64,000 bases of DNA from Brevibacillus laterosporus LMG 15441 (GCF_000219535.2 NZ_CP007806.1:4128501-4192500); one strand, 5' to 3'; numbered from the stretch's first letter, positions 17,951 through 28,900 are shown. Numbers and translations: made by a program. The notes: generated by a model from the sequence alone, not told the origin.

Positions 17951-18724
17951 TTAACGACCGATGATATTGTAGCCAGCGTCAACATGTAGTACTTCACCAG
18001 TAATACCACGAGACATATGGCTCATTAAGAATAAAGCAGTGTCGCCTACATCTGTTTGATCAATCGTACGACGTAAAGGAGCCTTTTCTTCAATTTCTTT
18101 GATGATCGCATTAAAGCCGCTAATCCCTTTTGCAGCTAATGTACGGATTGGACCAGCAGAGATCGCATTTACGCGAATGTTATCTTTGCCAAGATCACTT
18201 GCCAAATAACGTACACTCATATCGAGAGCCGCTTTAGCTACACCCATCACGTTGTAATTGGAGATTACACGCTCACCGCCAAGATATGTCAACGTAACAA
18301 TACTACCGCCCTCTGTCATTAACGGACGAGCTTCGCGAGCTACCGCTACCAGAGAATACGCACTGATGTCATGTGCTAACGCAAATCCGTCACGGGAGGT
18401 ATCAACGAATTCACCGCTTAGATCTTCCCCTTTAGCAAATGCGATACAGTGAGCGATGCCATGCAATACTCCTACTTTTTCTTTAATAGATTGGAATAAT
18501 GCTGCTACCTCTTCATCCTTGGTCACATCGCAGTTGTACAATAGCTGCTCAGGCTGATCCAACGTTGCAGCCAAATCCTCTACATTCTTTTTCAATCGCT
18601 CTCCCTGATATGTGAAAATCAGGTTCGCTCCCGCTTTCGACAAGGACTGGGCAATTCCCCACGCGATACTGCGATGATTCGCTACACCCATAACCAAAAT
18701 ATTTTTACCTTGCAATAAATTCAT
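17951..18724 (-). CDS. fabI: enoyl-[acyl-carrier-protein] reductase [NADH] FabI
   Basis: 257 aa. Catalyses the last reduction of each fatty-acid elongation cycle (trans-2-enoyl-ACP to acyl-ACP, NADH). An SDR fold of FabI type is seen: the GVANHRSIAWGIAQ nucleotide site at the N-terminus, SIVTLTYLGGERVISNYNVM with the Tyr-x6-Tyr-x6-Lys catalytic pattern extending to GVAKAAL, and the ISAGPIRTLAAKGI loop. The ATG at 18724 has AAAGGGG at good distance; the frame is open 39 bases upstream without a ribosome site. A TATAAT-like -10 lies about 40 bases upstream. No FapR operator was recognised here. Confidence 0.95.
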   Translation of the reverse strand: MNLLQGKNILVMGVANHRSIAWGIAQSLSKAGANLIFTYQGERLKKNVEDLAATLDQPEQLLYNCDVTKDEEVAALFQSIKEKVGVLHGIAHCIAFAKGEDLSGEFVDTSRDGFALAHDISAYSLVAVAREARPLMTEGGSIVTLTYLGGERVISNYNVMGVAKAALDMSVRYLASDLGKDNIRVNAISAGPIRTLAAKGISGFNAIIKEIEEKAPLRRTIDQTDVGDTALFLMSHMSRGITGEVLHVDAGYNIIGR

Positions 18725-18817
18725 ATGTAAAAACCCCTTTCTTTCCCAACATACTCCAAACATTATAACTTATATTAGCTTGTTCTACGAGTTCTCGCTA
18801 GTAGTTTGATTCGTCAT

Positions 18818-19540
18818 TTAGTGAGGATGTGTATGAAAAAAAAGTGAAAAAACCATGTAAAGTAGCATAGATACACAAAAATAAAGGCTTAATTTAGGAT
18901 AATTTCGGTTTTGTATTAGAGGGACTAGGTGACTCGCTGCTACATATAAAAATACCCCAGCTGACAAAGCTAGTCCTGCACTCGTCCATGCTTCGGAAAT
19001 CCAATGTCCGGCCAGACGCAAGGTCATAGCTCCAAGAATGGTAGCCCCACATAAACCAAGTCCCCCAAGCAAGGCCATTCCACGTTTACCTGTAGCTGCT
19101 AGCAATAGTGAGGATACTGTAATTCCATCAGGCAATCGGTGCAGGATAAGCGCTATGAGTAATGGAAAAGCAAGACCTGCATCCTTATCCAATCCTGCTG
19201 CGATCGAAAAACCTTCAAAAAAGGCATGCATAAAAAATCCAAAGCTTATGCCGATCAGGTTATTCGTATGTGGCCTTCCTTGGTCGTGTCGAATGCTTTC
19301 TAGTAGGAATAGTAGCATAAAGCCTACCAATACCAGTGGCAGAAATTGATGTGCATCTTCTACCATTGCATGTGGCAGAAGATCCAAAACGGTTAAACTA
19401 AGTAAAATGCCGCCTCCTAGGCTAATCATCACAAATAATGCCTGCTCGGACCACTGTTTGCGAAAACAGATGGTAAAACTGCCAAGCAAACTAGCAGCGC
19501 AAACCAGTAACAACAGAATTGATATTGGAGGATGCCACAT
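18818..19540 (-). CDS. ZIP family divalent metal transporter
   Basis: 240 aa, seven to eight predicted membrane segments. ZIP metal-site motifs HAFFEGFSIAAG (segment IV) and HRLPDGI (segment V) indicate uptake of zinc or a similar divalent cation. A His-rich end (FFHTHPH) is typical. Two ATGs begin the frame. The second (19540, MWHPPISILLLL) starts directly at the first membrane helix and has AGGG upstream, so it is preferred over 19570. No Zur or MntR box was recognised in the 300-base gap to the divergent regulator gene. Confidence 0.85.
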   Translation of the reverse strand: MWHPPISILLLLVCAASLLGSFTICFRKQWSEQALFVMISLGGGILLSLTVLDLLPHAMVEDAHQFLPLVLVGFMLLFLLESIRHDQGRPHTNNLIGISFGFFMHAFFEGFSIAAGLDKDAGLAFPLLIALILHRLPDGITVSSLLLAATGKRGMALLGGLGLCGATILGAMTLRLAGHWISEAWTSAGLALSAGVFLYVAASHLVPLIQNRNYPKLSLYFCVSMLLYMVFSLFFHTHPH

Positions 19541-19713
19541 TATTTCATGCCCTGCCTTCCTTATCCACAATCGGACAAACTGTTGATCTGATTCATTTTA
19601 CGCTTACTGATAGATAGTTATGCTCCTCTGTTCTTGTCAAAGCTAGACATCCATCCCTATACTTGTCCAAATTCGCCGAAAGATCACTAGTTTTTAGAAC
19701 CTTTGTCGATTGC

Positions 19714-19746
19714 CTTTTTCCGGGAAAAATAGGTGCTATAATACCT
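19714..19746 (+). promoter_or_regulatory. promoter of the RacA-like gene, with palindrome over the -10
   Basis: TATAAT at 19737-19742 is embedded in AGGTGCTATAATACCT, whose ends are inverted (AGGT/ACCT). The -35 is weak (TTTTTC at 16 bases). The palindrome could be an operator. Confidence 0.45.
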
Positions 19747-19855
19747 GTAGAAAATGGAACCAACACCTATTCAGCACGTCTTTGTCCTGTTGTATTTTGG
19801 CTGGTCACAAATGTCTAAAATCTGCTTTGAGGAATTACGATTGGAGAGTGATCAC

Positions 19856-20491
19856 ATGAAGCAAATGCTGCATACTTGGATGGCTTCTAAAGAAGTAGCG
19901 GAAAAGTTAGACCTGCATGTTCGCACCTTGCGTAATTGGCTAGACTTATTCGTACCGACAAGCCAACGACAAAAAAATCCACAGGGACATTATTTAATTA
20001 GCACAGATGGTTTCACGCTGCTGCAAGAAGCAAAAAAACGCAAAGATTCCGGGAACAGCTCCCTAAAAGAGATTCAGCGGGACATGCTGGAGGAAGGCAT
20101 CCTTCCTGTTGAAATCTTAGATAATGAAGTAGCAGCAAACGGGGAGACACAGGTTAGCGGATCGAAAGCATTACCTAGTCAGCCTCTTACAAATGCCCTT
20201 CGAGAGGTTGAAATAACCGTACAAGATACACTTCTTCAATTCCAAAAAGAAATAAGTCAACTATCCACGCTGCCACAGCTGCAGGCTTCTATATTAGAAA
20301 AAATCGCTGAAATTGAAGAGAAACAAGAGGCTCTTCGTTTGGAAATGCGCCGTGTGACGTTTGAAATGGATCTCATGCATCAGCGCCTGACACGTCGTAA
20401 GCAACGCTCCAACCGCTATGAAAGCAGATGGTCACTTAATCCTTTTCGCTGGTTTACCCGCAGTAACAACCATAGTGTCATTTCAGAGTAG
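19856..20491 (+). CDS. MerR-like HTH protein with coiled coil and basic tail (RacA-like architecture)
   Basis: 211 aa. Residues 6-75 are a MerR-type winged helix (WMASKEVAEKLDLHVRTLRN, then GHYLISTDGFTLLQEAKK). About 120-180 is a heptad-rich coiled coil (ILEKIAEIEEKQEALRLEMR). The C-terminus is Arg-rich with an amphipathic, Trp-containing end (SRWSLNPFRWFTRSN). HTH, coiled coil and membrane-seeking tail in this order match B. subtilis RacA, which anchors chromosome origins at the cell pole during sporulation. Sequence identity is low by eye, so this is an architectural resemblance only. The ATG at 19856 follows GGAGAGTGATC; the frame is open from 19754 without a ribosome site. A terminator follows. 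Confidence 0.7.
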   Translation: MKQMLHTWMASKEVAEKLDLHVRTLRNWLDLFVPTSQRQKNPQGHYLISTDGFTLLQEAKKRKDSGNSSLKEIQRDMLEEGILPVEILDNEVAANGETQVSGSKALPSQPLTNALREVEITVQDTLLQFQKEISQLSTLPQLQASILEKIAEIEEKQEALRLEMRRVTFEMDLMHQRLTRRKQRSNRYESRWSLNPFRWFTRSNNHSVISE

Positions 20492-20509
20492 AGACCCTTG
20501 TCTTTATTC

Positions 20510-20537
20510 AGGTCCGGCATAAGCCGGTATTTTTTTT
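20510..20537 (+). terminator. intrinsic terminator
   Basis: CCGGC-ATAA-GCCGG stem, then TATTTTTTTT. Confidence 0.85.
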
Positions 20538-20629
20538 GACTTTGCTCTATTAGCTCTCTATCTTATAATGATAAAAGATTATCACTTTTGCAAAAATATT
20601 TTTCCGAATGCTGGATAGGAGGAACAAAC

Positions 20630-21205
20630 ATGTATGTACAAATAAAAAATCCTGCCCTCCAAAATATGATTCTTCGCGATCTTCAACCAGAGGATATCCC
20701 CCTCATCTGGCACTATAACTATGCGGCTATTGACCGGGAGTTTCAAAATTGGAATGGGCCTTATCAGCCTGTTGACTATGTACCTGTAGAGGAATACGAA
20801 AAACGGTATCATGAGGATTTACTCCTAGTAAACACAACTATTCCCCGCAGGAATCTAGTGATTGAAATCAATGGAGAGCTAAAAGGTACGGTAGGTCGTT
20901 ACTGGGTAGACAAAGCGACTAATTGGTGCGAGATAGGCATTGTCATTTATGATTCATCTTATTGGTCTGGCGGTTACGGAACCGTTGCTTTTCAATCGTG
21001 GATTGATTATTTGTTTACCGAAATGGATGTGGTTCGTCTCGGAATCTCGACATGGTCAGGCAACGAACGGATGATGCGTCTAGCCCAAAAATGCGGGATG
21101 CAAGAGGAAGGGCGAATACGACAAGCAAGAATCGTCCGTGGTGCATATTATGATTCTATCAAAATGGGGATGTTACGCAGTGAATGGCAGGCTCGGACCC
21201 CCTAG
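20630..21205 (+). CDS. GNAT acetyltransferase (RimJ/RimL type)
   Basis: 191 aa. The RimJ/RimL-like GNAT pattern is seen: MILRDLQPEDIPLIWHY near the N-terminus, GTVGRYWVDKATNWCEIGIV in the central sheet, YWSGGYGTVAFQ as the acetyl-CoA loop, and SGNERMMRLAQKCGMQEEG at the end. It likely acetylates a small molecule or a protein N-terminus; the substrate is unknown. The ATG at 20630 has ATAGGAGGAA at ideal spacing. Single gene between terminators. Confidence 0.85.
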   Translation: MYVQIKNPALQNMILRDLQPEDIPLIWHYNYAAIDREFQNWNGPYQPVDYVPVEEYEKRYHEDLLLVNTTIPRRNLVIEINGELKGTVGRYWVDKATNWCEIGIVIYDSSYWSGGYGTVAFQSWIDYLFTEMDVVRLGISTWSGNERMMRLAQKCGMQEEGRIRQARIVRGAYYDSIKMGMLRSEWQARTP

Positions 21206-21229
21206 ACAACACTCCCTTTTTCAAAAAAT

Positions 21230-21271
21230 AGAAGAGCCACGGAGCATGACTGCTCCTGTGGCTACTTTTTA
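21230..21271. terminator. bidirectional terminator
   Basis: AGCCACGGAGCA and TGCTCCTGTGGCT stem with A-run before and T-run after. It lies between the convergent acetyltransferase and TerC genes. Confidence 0.85.
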
Positions 21272-21287
21272 CGATCCGGCATTCTTT

Positions 21288-22016
21288 TTACGATCCGATA
21301 TTTACTTCATGATGAGAACTCTTTTCTTCATGCATAATTTGGTTGGCCCTGGCTTTTTTCGCCATCCGATTACGTTGCCAGTAACCAGCTACGATTACCC
21401 CTACAATAATTACGCCTTTCAGTAGATAGCTTATCCAAGGATTCGCATCGAAGAACGGTTGTAGATGAGCCTCATGCGTAATCATTTTAGCTGCTGCTAA
21501 GGCTAGAATTCCTGCCCCTACATAAGGAATCCATGCATAGCGATCCATCGCCTTGAGGATTAATGTGCTTCCCCATACCATGATTGGTACACTAATTAGT
21601 AAGCCAATAATAATGAGCAACATATTACCATGAGCAGTGCCGGCAATTGCTACAACGTTATCAATTCCCATTGTTACATCAGCGATCACAATCGTTCGAA
21701 TCGCTGCCATTAACGAATTTCCAGCTTTGATATCCTTTTCATGCCCATCTTCCACCAATAGATTATAAGAAATCCAAACCAGCAAGAGACCTCCGATAAC
21801 AAATAAGAATGGAATTTGTAACAAATAAGCTGCTGCAATCGTTGCAATTACACGAACAACTACAGCTAACCCTGTTCCCCAGAAAATCGCCTTTTTCTTT
21901 TGCTCCAACGGCAGGTTTCGGCTTGCCATGGCAATGACTACTGCATTGTCTCCACCAAGCAAAATGTCAATAGCAATGATCATCAGTAACTGAATAATAA
22001 ATTCTGTCTCAAACAT
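21288..22016 (-). CDS. TerC family membrane protein (YjbE/YkoY type, probable Mn2+ export)
   Basis: 242 aa integral membrane protein with seven helices. TerC signature residues DILLGGDNAVVIAM (helix 1) and DVTMGIDNVVAIAG (helix 4) supply the conserved acidic metal-coordinating positions. A His-rich C-terminal tail (HEEKSSHHE) is present. Bacillus relatives (YkoY, YceF, YjbE) are controlled by or linked to manganese and are thought to export Mn2+, some in support of secreted metalloenzymes. The gene sits behind a yybP-ykoY riboswitch with its own terminator and promoter, which supports manganese control. The ATG start has GGGAGGG upstream. Confidence 0.9.
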   Translation of the reverse strand: MFETEFIIQLLMIIAIDILLGGDNAVVIAMASRNLPLEQKKKAIFWGTGLAVVVRVIATIAAAYLLQIPFLFVIGGLLLVWISYNLLVEDGHEKDIKAGNSLMAAIRTIVIADVTMGIDNVVAIAGTAHGNMLLIIIGLLISVPIMVWGSTLILKAMDRYAWIPYVGAGILALAAAKMITHEAHLQPFFDANPWISYLLKGVIIVGVIVAGYWQRNRMAKKARANQIMHEEKSSHHEVNIGS

Positions 22017-22116
22017 AATTTCTTCCCTCCCTGCCCTTCACGTGGGCTCATCTTACCCTTGAACGCCTTACTTTGATCTTTTGCTGGTTCTTCATGAAAA
22101 CGTCATGATTGACAAC

Positions 22117-22165
22117 AAAAAAGACCTTTACCTACGTACATATCCTGTACATAGGCAAAGGTCTT
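22117..22165 (-). terminator. riboswitch expression-platform terminator
   Basis: AAGACCTTTGCCTATGTAC pairs with GTACGTAGGTAAAGGTCTT, then TTTTTTG, on the minus strand between the aptamer and the TerC start. It is the off-state terminator of the riboswitch. Confidence 0.85.
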
Positions 22166-22262
22166 GCTAACAACGATCAGTTGCCAACAAAGCCGAGGAT
22201 ATACATCCTGTAATGACGACTTTGCTGTAAAAGCTACTCCCCTTTGACTGAGAGTTGCGTTC
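22166..22262 (-). ncRNA. yybP-ykoY (manganese) riboswitch aptamer
   Basis: The minus strand carries the class hallmarks: CAAAGGGGAGTAGC at the 5' side, GTCGTCATTACA, a GGCTTTGTTGGCAACT segment, and a 3' strand leading straight into the terminator. Known members bind Mn2+ and switch on exporters of the TerC and MntP types, matching the gene downstream. Aptamer edges are approximate. Confidence 0.85.
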
Positions 22263-22281
22263 TTTTAAGTTTTATATTGTC

Positions 22282-22310
22282 ATCATACGAGTAACTCCAC
22301 TTGTTGTCAA
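22282..22310 (-). promoter_or_regulatory. sigma-A promoter of the riboswitch-TerC unit
   Basis: TTGACA (-35), 17 bases, TATGAT (-10). The predicted start near 22275 is just before the aptamer. Confidence 0.85.
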
Positions 22311-22355
22311 GCATCCTTTTCAGTATGATGGATGAGTAAGGAGGAGGAGACAAAA

Positions 22356-22859
22356 GTGAAGAAACCATTTGTGATTGAAGCCATCATGCTAGCTATATAT
22401 GGCAATTTACTAGTGCCAAGCGAGCCTGTCGAATATCTCATCCCTTCTTCTACTCTCCGTGAACTGGACGAATTTATCGGAAATTCTAGTCCCATCATGC
22501 ATGACCCGGAAGAAGAGCAACGGGTAAGGGAAATTATTGGTGACATGCTCCAATATTTCAGCAATCCGTTTCGACGTAAAATGATGGAAAAATCATTGGT
22601 AGCACCATGGTCTACTGTTACCTTTGAACATAGTGATACTGTTCACTTTACCGTTGTAAAAGCGGAGGATACCGCCATGTGGGGAGAGATTTTTGACCCC
22701 ATTGAAACAGAATTAATTTTAACAGCAATGAAATGGGACGTTCCTCTGATTACTGATCAAACCGAATGGCAGGATCGTTTGCTGGAATATGTGATTCCGA
22801 TTCAATTTTATGATATTGAGGACTTCGATTTTGCCGTGGAGCCTAATCTCTATTTATAG
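22356..22859 (+). CDS. conserved hypothetical protein, possibly PIN-like
   Basis: 167 aa. GTG start at 22356 after AAGGAGGAGGAG, which itself overlaps an upstream in-frame ATG that is therefore rejected. Related proteins occur in Paenibacillus and Brevibacillus and are sometimes labelled ADP-heptose synthase, for which no domain evidence is visible here. The pattern YLIPSSTLRELDEF near the N-terminus and PLITDQTEWQDRLLEY near the C-terminus is reminiscent of PIN-fold nucleases, but the full acidic set is not evident. It starts only 46 bases from the divergent riboswitch promoter and ends at a double terminator. Function unknown. Confidence 0.65.
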   Translation: MKKPFVIEAIMLAIYGNLLVPSEPVEYLIPSSTLRELDEFIGNSSPIMHDPEEEQRVREIIGDMLQYFSNPFRRKMMEKSLVAPWSTVTFEHSDTVHFTVVKAEDTAMWGEIFDPIETELILTAMKWDVPLITDQTEWQDRLLEYVIPIQFYDIEDFDFAVEPNLYL

Positions 22860-22867
22860 AGAAAAAG

Positions 22868-22905
22868 AAAAGGCTTATCCTTTTTCTAAAAATGGATAAG
22901 CCTTT
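22868..22905. terminator. terminator hairpin 1
   Basis: AAAGGCTTATCC and GGATAAGCCTTT form the stem. Lies between the convergent 167-aa gene and the NRPS gene and can act both ways. Confidence 0.75.
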
Positions 22906-22949
22906 AGCGTGTAGACACCCTCAGATAAAAAGGTCTACACGCTTTTTAT
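22906..22949 (+). terminator. terminator hairpin 2
   Basis: AGCGTGTAGAC and GTCTACACGCT form a perfect 11-base stem, then TTTTTATT on the plus strand. Confidence 0.85.
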
Positions 22950-22980
22950 TGGCCAAAAAGTGACTATGTTACTGCTACTG

Positions 22981-25900
22981 CTACTTTAAGATAGTCTCCT
23001 GTATTGCAGGAAAAAAGTCTACTTCTACAGCATATTCGATCATACTTCTTATAAGTTGTTCTGTCGGTTTTGGACAAACAACGGCGGTATTTTGTAAAAA
23101 TTCTTGTACAAGCGCACAGTCAGGTATCGAAATAGACATGCCTTCACTAGCTTCCAAGGAAGGCAGAATCAACTCTAATGCCTGCTGTTGCTCGTCAGAA
23201 AGATCTCCCTGATAAAGAGTTTGAATATACTCCTCCGCCTGAATGAGAGAAACCGGATATCCAGCTTGTTGTATATTACGGATAAAATCCTCCCAGGTAA
23301 TTTGAGCTGGATTACATATGTGCAGCGTCTCACCGATTGTCTCTAGCTGGCACGAAAGTTGTACAATAGCCTTGCTTCCATAATCAATAGGCGTTAAATC
23401 CATGTAGCCAGATATTGAGGGCGCAACTCGTAATAAGAAGATGGCTTTCAGCAATCGGTAAAATGCATTTTCATGAATGTTATATTGAAACTTACCTGTC
23501 ACAGAATGTCCAACCAGATTACCTACTCGGTAAATGGTTGCATCCAATCCCTCTTCCATCGCTTGTCTTACACTTTTCTCTGATAAAAACTTACTTTCGA
23601 CATAGACATTTTCTATCTCTTGACCACGGTCAAAATCTGTTTCATAAAACATAAATTCTGCTGGATCGTGGATAGAATGCCCAACCACGCTTAATGTGGA
23701 AATGTAATGGAACCGCGCTTTTAATTTTTTCGATAGTTGAATTAGTTCATTTGTAGACTCAAGATTTACTTTATGAAAATGCTCACGATCTCCATAATGT
23801 CTTACCTCTCCTCCACAGTGAATAACCGAATCAATCTTTCCAGCTATATGATCCCATACCAAAGAATCCATCCCTAGGCCCTTGCTACTTAGGTCACCTT
23901 CCACCGTGAAAACTCTACCCTTCATTTGTGATAGAACGTCTTGTCCAAAATAGAACACCATTTTGTCCTCTAGTTTTCTATCAATCGAGGCATCGCCCGT
24001 TTTACGTACGAGACAGTGGATAGGAATTGAAGGTATTTCAAGCAATTCCTTTAGAATATAGGCACCTAAGAAACCAGTAGCACCTGTAAGGAAAACTCCT
24101 TTTGGTACATTTACAGTGATGTTAGACACTTTTTCGCGTTTCTTCTGTATCTGATTCGTTACAGGTTTGGTAGCTATTGGAGATTGTTCTGTGCTTTGTG
24201 TGCTTTTGGTGCTTTGTTCTTGCTTTTCTTCTAAATACTGAGCAAGCTTAGCAACTGTACGGAATTTGAAAAAATCCTGAATTCGAATCATCGGATATTT
24301 AGGCTTTAATTGTACCAGAACTGGCATGATTTTTAAGGAGTGTCCACCTAACTCAAAAAAATCATCCTCTAGTCCAACAGGCTTCACATCCAATACCTGC
24401 TCCCAAATTTGCGCAATTTCTATTTGCAACTCCGTCTCAGGCTTAGTAAAGCTTCTTTCTTTTTTCACGAAATGCGGGGAGTTCTGCATCAAGCTTTTTC
24501 GATCGACTTTACCATTTGGAGTTAACGGTAGTTCCTCCAGATAAATATAATGCCTTGGAAGCATGTATTCTGGAAGCGTTCCAGATAAATAGGAATTTAA
24601 CTCGCTGGCTTGGATTTCTTGTTGACTATTCGTAGTGTAATAGGATACAAGAACTTTCTCTGCTCCAGAATCTACTGCCAGCACAACAGATTGATGGATC
24701 AATGGATGCTGTAAAAGCGTTTCTTCTATTTCACCTAATTCTACACGGTAACCTCTAATTTTAATTTGATCATCTCTTCTACCCACGAATTCAATATTGC
24801 CGTCAGGTAACCATCTAGCTAAATCACCTGTGCGATATAGTCTATCTGCAAACTGATGAGTAAATGGATTTGAGATAAATACTTCTTCATTTTTCTTCTC
24901 TTGATTCCAATAGCCTGGTGAAAGTCCAACACTCTCGATATAAATCTCACCAATTGCTCCAATCGGGCACGGCGTTTTTTGAGAATGGAGAATGTGAATC
25001 TTGGTATTGGCAAGCGGCTTTCCAATCGGAACATTTTTTTGCTCAGGCTCGATCCGATGAATTGGATAAAACGTTGCAGAAACAGTAGCCTCAGTCGGGC
25101 CGTACTCGTTGATAATCAACGTCTGCTGACCAAATCTATTATGCCATGCTCGTACAGATTCAGCAGGCAGAGCTTCTCCTCCAACCATCATCATACGCAG
25201 CGTTTTTACCATTTCTGCTTCTGTATTACTCAGGGAAGCAATTACGTTATGGAAAAATACAATTGGCACATCCGTGATTGTAGCCTGAACCTTTTGAACT
25301 GCAAGAGCATAGGCACTGACAGAATATCTCTCATCTTCAGATAAAATGTGTAATCTAGCTCCATGCAACAAGGCTGAAAAGATCTCAGAAACAGAGGTGT
25401 CAAAGCTAAAGGAAGCAAACTGAACAAAAGTATCCTCGCAATTTACCTGAAATTGATCCTTCCTCCATTGAATCAGATTAAGAACCCCACGATGACGCAG
25501 TAATGTGCCCTTTGGTTTCCCTGTCGAGCCAGATGTATAAATGACGTAAGCTATATCCTCTGCGGTATTTAAGGTTTCCACATGATTGGTTTGTCCAAGC
25601 TCATACACATCTTCCATGCGCACGATGACACCTGTATAACGTGATAATCCCTTCATGTGAGCATCTCTTGTAATCATGTATGAGGTTTGACTATCCTCTA
25701 AGATATATTCAATACGATCCTTTGGATAGCCCGTATCAATTGGAACATAAGCTCCTCCTGCCTTTAAGATACCTAACATAGCAATAATGCTCTCGATGCT
25801 TCTATCAAGTAATATAGCTACCTTCTCTTGCGGTCTCATCCCGGTAAAACGTAAATAATGAGCTACCTGATTGGATGCGTGGTTTACCTCTTCATAAGTG

Positions 25901-28900
25901 AGAGACTGCTCTCCCATTGAAATTGCGATTTTACTAGGATACTTGCTTGCTTGTTCATAAAATCGTTCCTGAATCGTTTGCTCAAAAGGGTATGCAGCTT
26001 TTGTACCGTTTACTTCCTGATACAGTTGTTTCTCCTCATCTGTCAATAAATCCAGCAGATGTGGAGCAGACAGACGCTGGTTGATGAATGCTTCTAGGAT
26101 TTTTTCCAAACTACCAGCAAATCGAGAAATGGTATCTTGTGTAAATAAATCCTTGTTATATTCAAACGCTAGATGTAATTGCTGATTCTTCTCATATACG
26201 GCAAGAGAAAGATCAAATTTACTCGTATTGATATCGCATGGAAGCACTTCTAATTGATAGTCACTCTGCTGTAGATTCAGATCATTTTCGTAGGTAAACA
26301 ACGTTGAAAAGATAGGTGTTTGATTTTCCATTCGATCAGGATTGATTAGCTCTATTAGACTATCAAAAGGATACGCCTGGTGATGATAAGCCGCTAAGGT
26401 GGTCTCCTTTACCTTTTGGATAAGCTGGTGTAAAGTATCCACACCTTGGAAATTCATCCGGATAGCTAATGTATTTACAAAAAAGCCTTGAATATGCTCT
26501 ACCGCTTCATGTATTCGCCCAGCGATAGGGGTACCAACAATAATATCCTCTTGTCCAGAGAAATGGCTTAATAGTTTGAAATAAGCAGACAATAATAGCA
26601 TATTCATCGTAACACTTTCAGCTTTCCCTACTTCTTTTAACTGCTGAGTGAGCTTTTTAGTAAGAGGAAAATCAACGGTTTCGCCCTCAAAGGTCTGTTC
26701 CTTAGGTCGAATGAAATCCAAAGGCAGTTCTAGAACCGGCAAAGGTCCTTTTAGCTGTTCAAGCCAGTATGCCTCTTCCGCTTTCCAATAGCCCTCTCTA
26801 AGCTTTTGTTCCTGCCATTCTGCATAATCAATATATCGACGCTCAATAGGCTGTAAGCTTGGTTTCTTCCCTTGTTCCTGAGCCTGATAAACCTCCATGC
26901 ACTCTTGCAGGAGTAGCTGTATACTCCATTCATCCGTGATGAGATGATGAAAATTTAAATAGAGATGGCTTAGCTCATCCGAAAGCGAATATAACGAGAT
27001 TCTAAATAAAGGTCCATTAGACAAATCAAATGGCTCTTTCATATCATTTCTTATCTCTTCTTCGATTAAGGCTTTCTGTTGTTCTTCGTGTAAATGAGAC
27101 AAGTCCTTATGATAAAGTGCTAACTCAAAAGAATTGTGTATAACCTGTCTAGGTTCGCCCTGAAATTCCACAAATGTAGTACGCAGAATCTCATGTCGAT
27201 TGATCAATATTTCTAGAGCTTGTCTGAACAAATCAGGATCAAGGCCTGGTTTGATTTTCATCTGTAACGGAACATGGTACACGCCTACACTATTATTCCA
27301 TTTTTCCAAGAACCATAGCCTTTTCTGAGCATTCGATAATGTATAATGCTCCTGTTCAATAACGTGCGGCAATTTATCTATATCCTTACTTACTTGATAA
27401 GCAGTATTTGTAGTAGCCTGCTCGTCGATAAATACTGCCAAGCGTTCTACCGTACGATACTGGAATAAATCCTTAAGCTCGATTTTCGCTTCTAATTGCT
27501 TTTGTACCTGATTGATTACCTTAATAGCTATTAATGAGTGACCTCCCAGTGCAAAAAAGTCATCATTAATGCTGATTCTCGCTTCTTCTATTTGAAGCAC
27601 TTTCGCCCATATTTTTACTACAGCTTTTTCTGTAGGCGTATTGGGTGAGAGATATATTCTACTCTCCGTGGTCATAAGTGATCTAGCTTGTTGAGCTAAT
27701 GACTTACGATCCACTTTTCCACTAGGTGAGAGAGGCATTGATGACAGAGTATAGAAATGCTCCGGTACCATATATACAGGTAGCCTTTGATTCAGATAGG
27801 TCACTAATTCATCCACAGGTACGTCTCCATCAGAATCAGCAGTCATATAAAAGGCTACTAATCTGGAACGATCATGATCATCCTTGTAGACAACAATAGC
27901 CGAATCCTTTACCTTAGGATGTTGTAATAAGACGGTTTCAATTTCGTCTAGTTCTATTCGATAGCCTCTAATTTTTACCTGATGATCTATGCGCCCCATA
28001 AATTCCAAGTTACCATCTGGTAGAATACGCCCTATATCCCCGGTGCGATAAAACCTTTTCTCAGGTTGGTTAGGAAGAGCAAGTGAAACAAAAGCCGTCT
28101 TTGTTTGTTCGGCTTGATTTAAATACCCTTTTGCTAGTCCTACACCTCCAAGAATGATTTCTCCTGGGACATTTAGCGGGCAGAGCATGCCATGTTTATT
28201 CAAAATAAAGATTTCACTGTTTGCCAAAGGCTTACCTATTGGGATGCTTTGTTGCTCCTCTGGCAACAATTCTGTAATATCATAGATCGTTTTACAAACG
28301 GTAGCCTCTGTAGGTCCATAAGCGTTAGCTATTAGAATCCTCGTTCCTACCTTACGCTGCCACATACGTACTGCTTCTGGGGATAAGGTTTCACCGCCAA
28401 TAAAAATAGCCTTAAGCGAATGTAATTGCTCTAAAGTCTCCTCAGGCAGTTGCGATAGCTGTTTAAAGTAAATGACAGGAAGTACACAATAATTTGCTTT
28501 GGTGCTGTTTACGGTCTGGACAAAATTTTCTGGAGATGTTCGATCTAGGTCTGAAAGCAGGTGAAGTCTTCCACCACATAATAGGCTAGAGTAAATTTCC
28601 CACACAGAGGCATCAAAAATAAGGGAAGCAAACTGTAAATAAACATCTTTTTCTGTATATTTATACTTATCCTTTAAGGAATAAATTAAGTTTACAACCC
28701 CAATATGGGACAATAATACACCCTTTGGATTACCGGTTGAGCCTGAGGTATAGATCATATAAGCAATATCCTCGGGAGTATGGCACGCTTCAACTGAATC
28801 AACAGGAAGATCTGTTGGAATCTCTTCCCACAATAAACAGCATCCAAAATCATTCGGAAGCTTATGAGCCCATTTCTTTCTAGTAATGAGATGGGTTGCT

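Noticed and set aside
18725-18817. FapR box upstream of fabI
   Set aside because: fabI is a FapR target in B. subtilis, but no TTAGTAC/GTACTAA pair is present in the gap.
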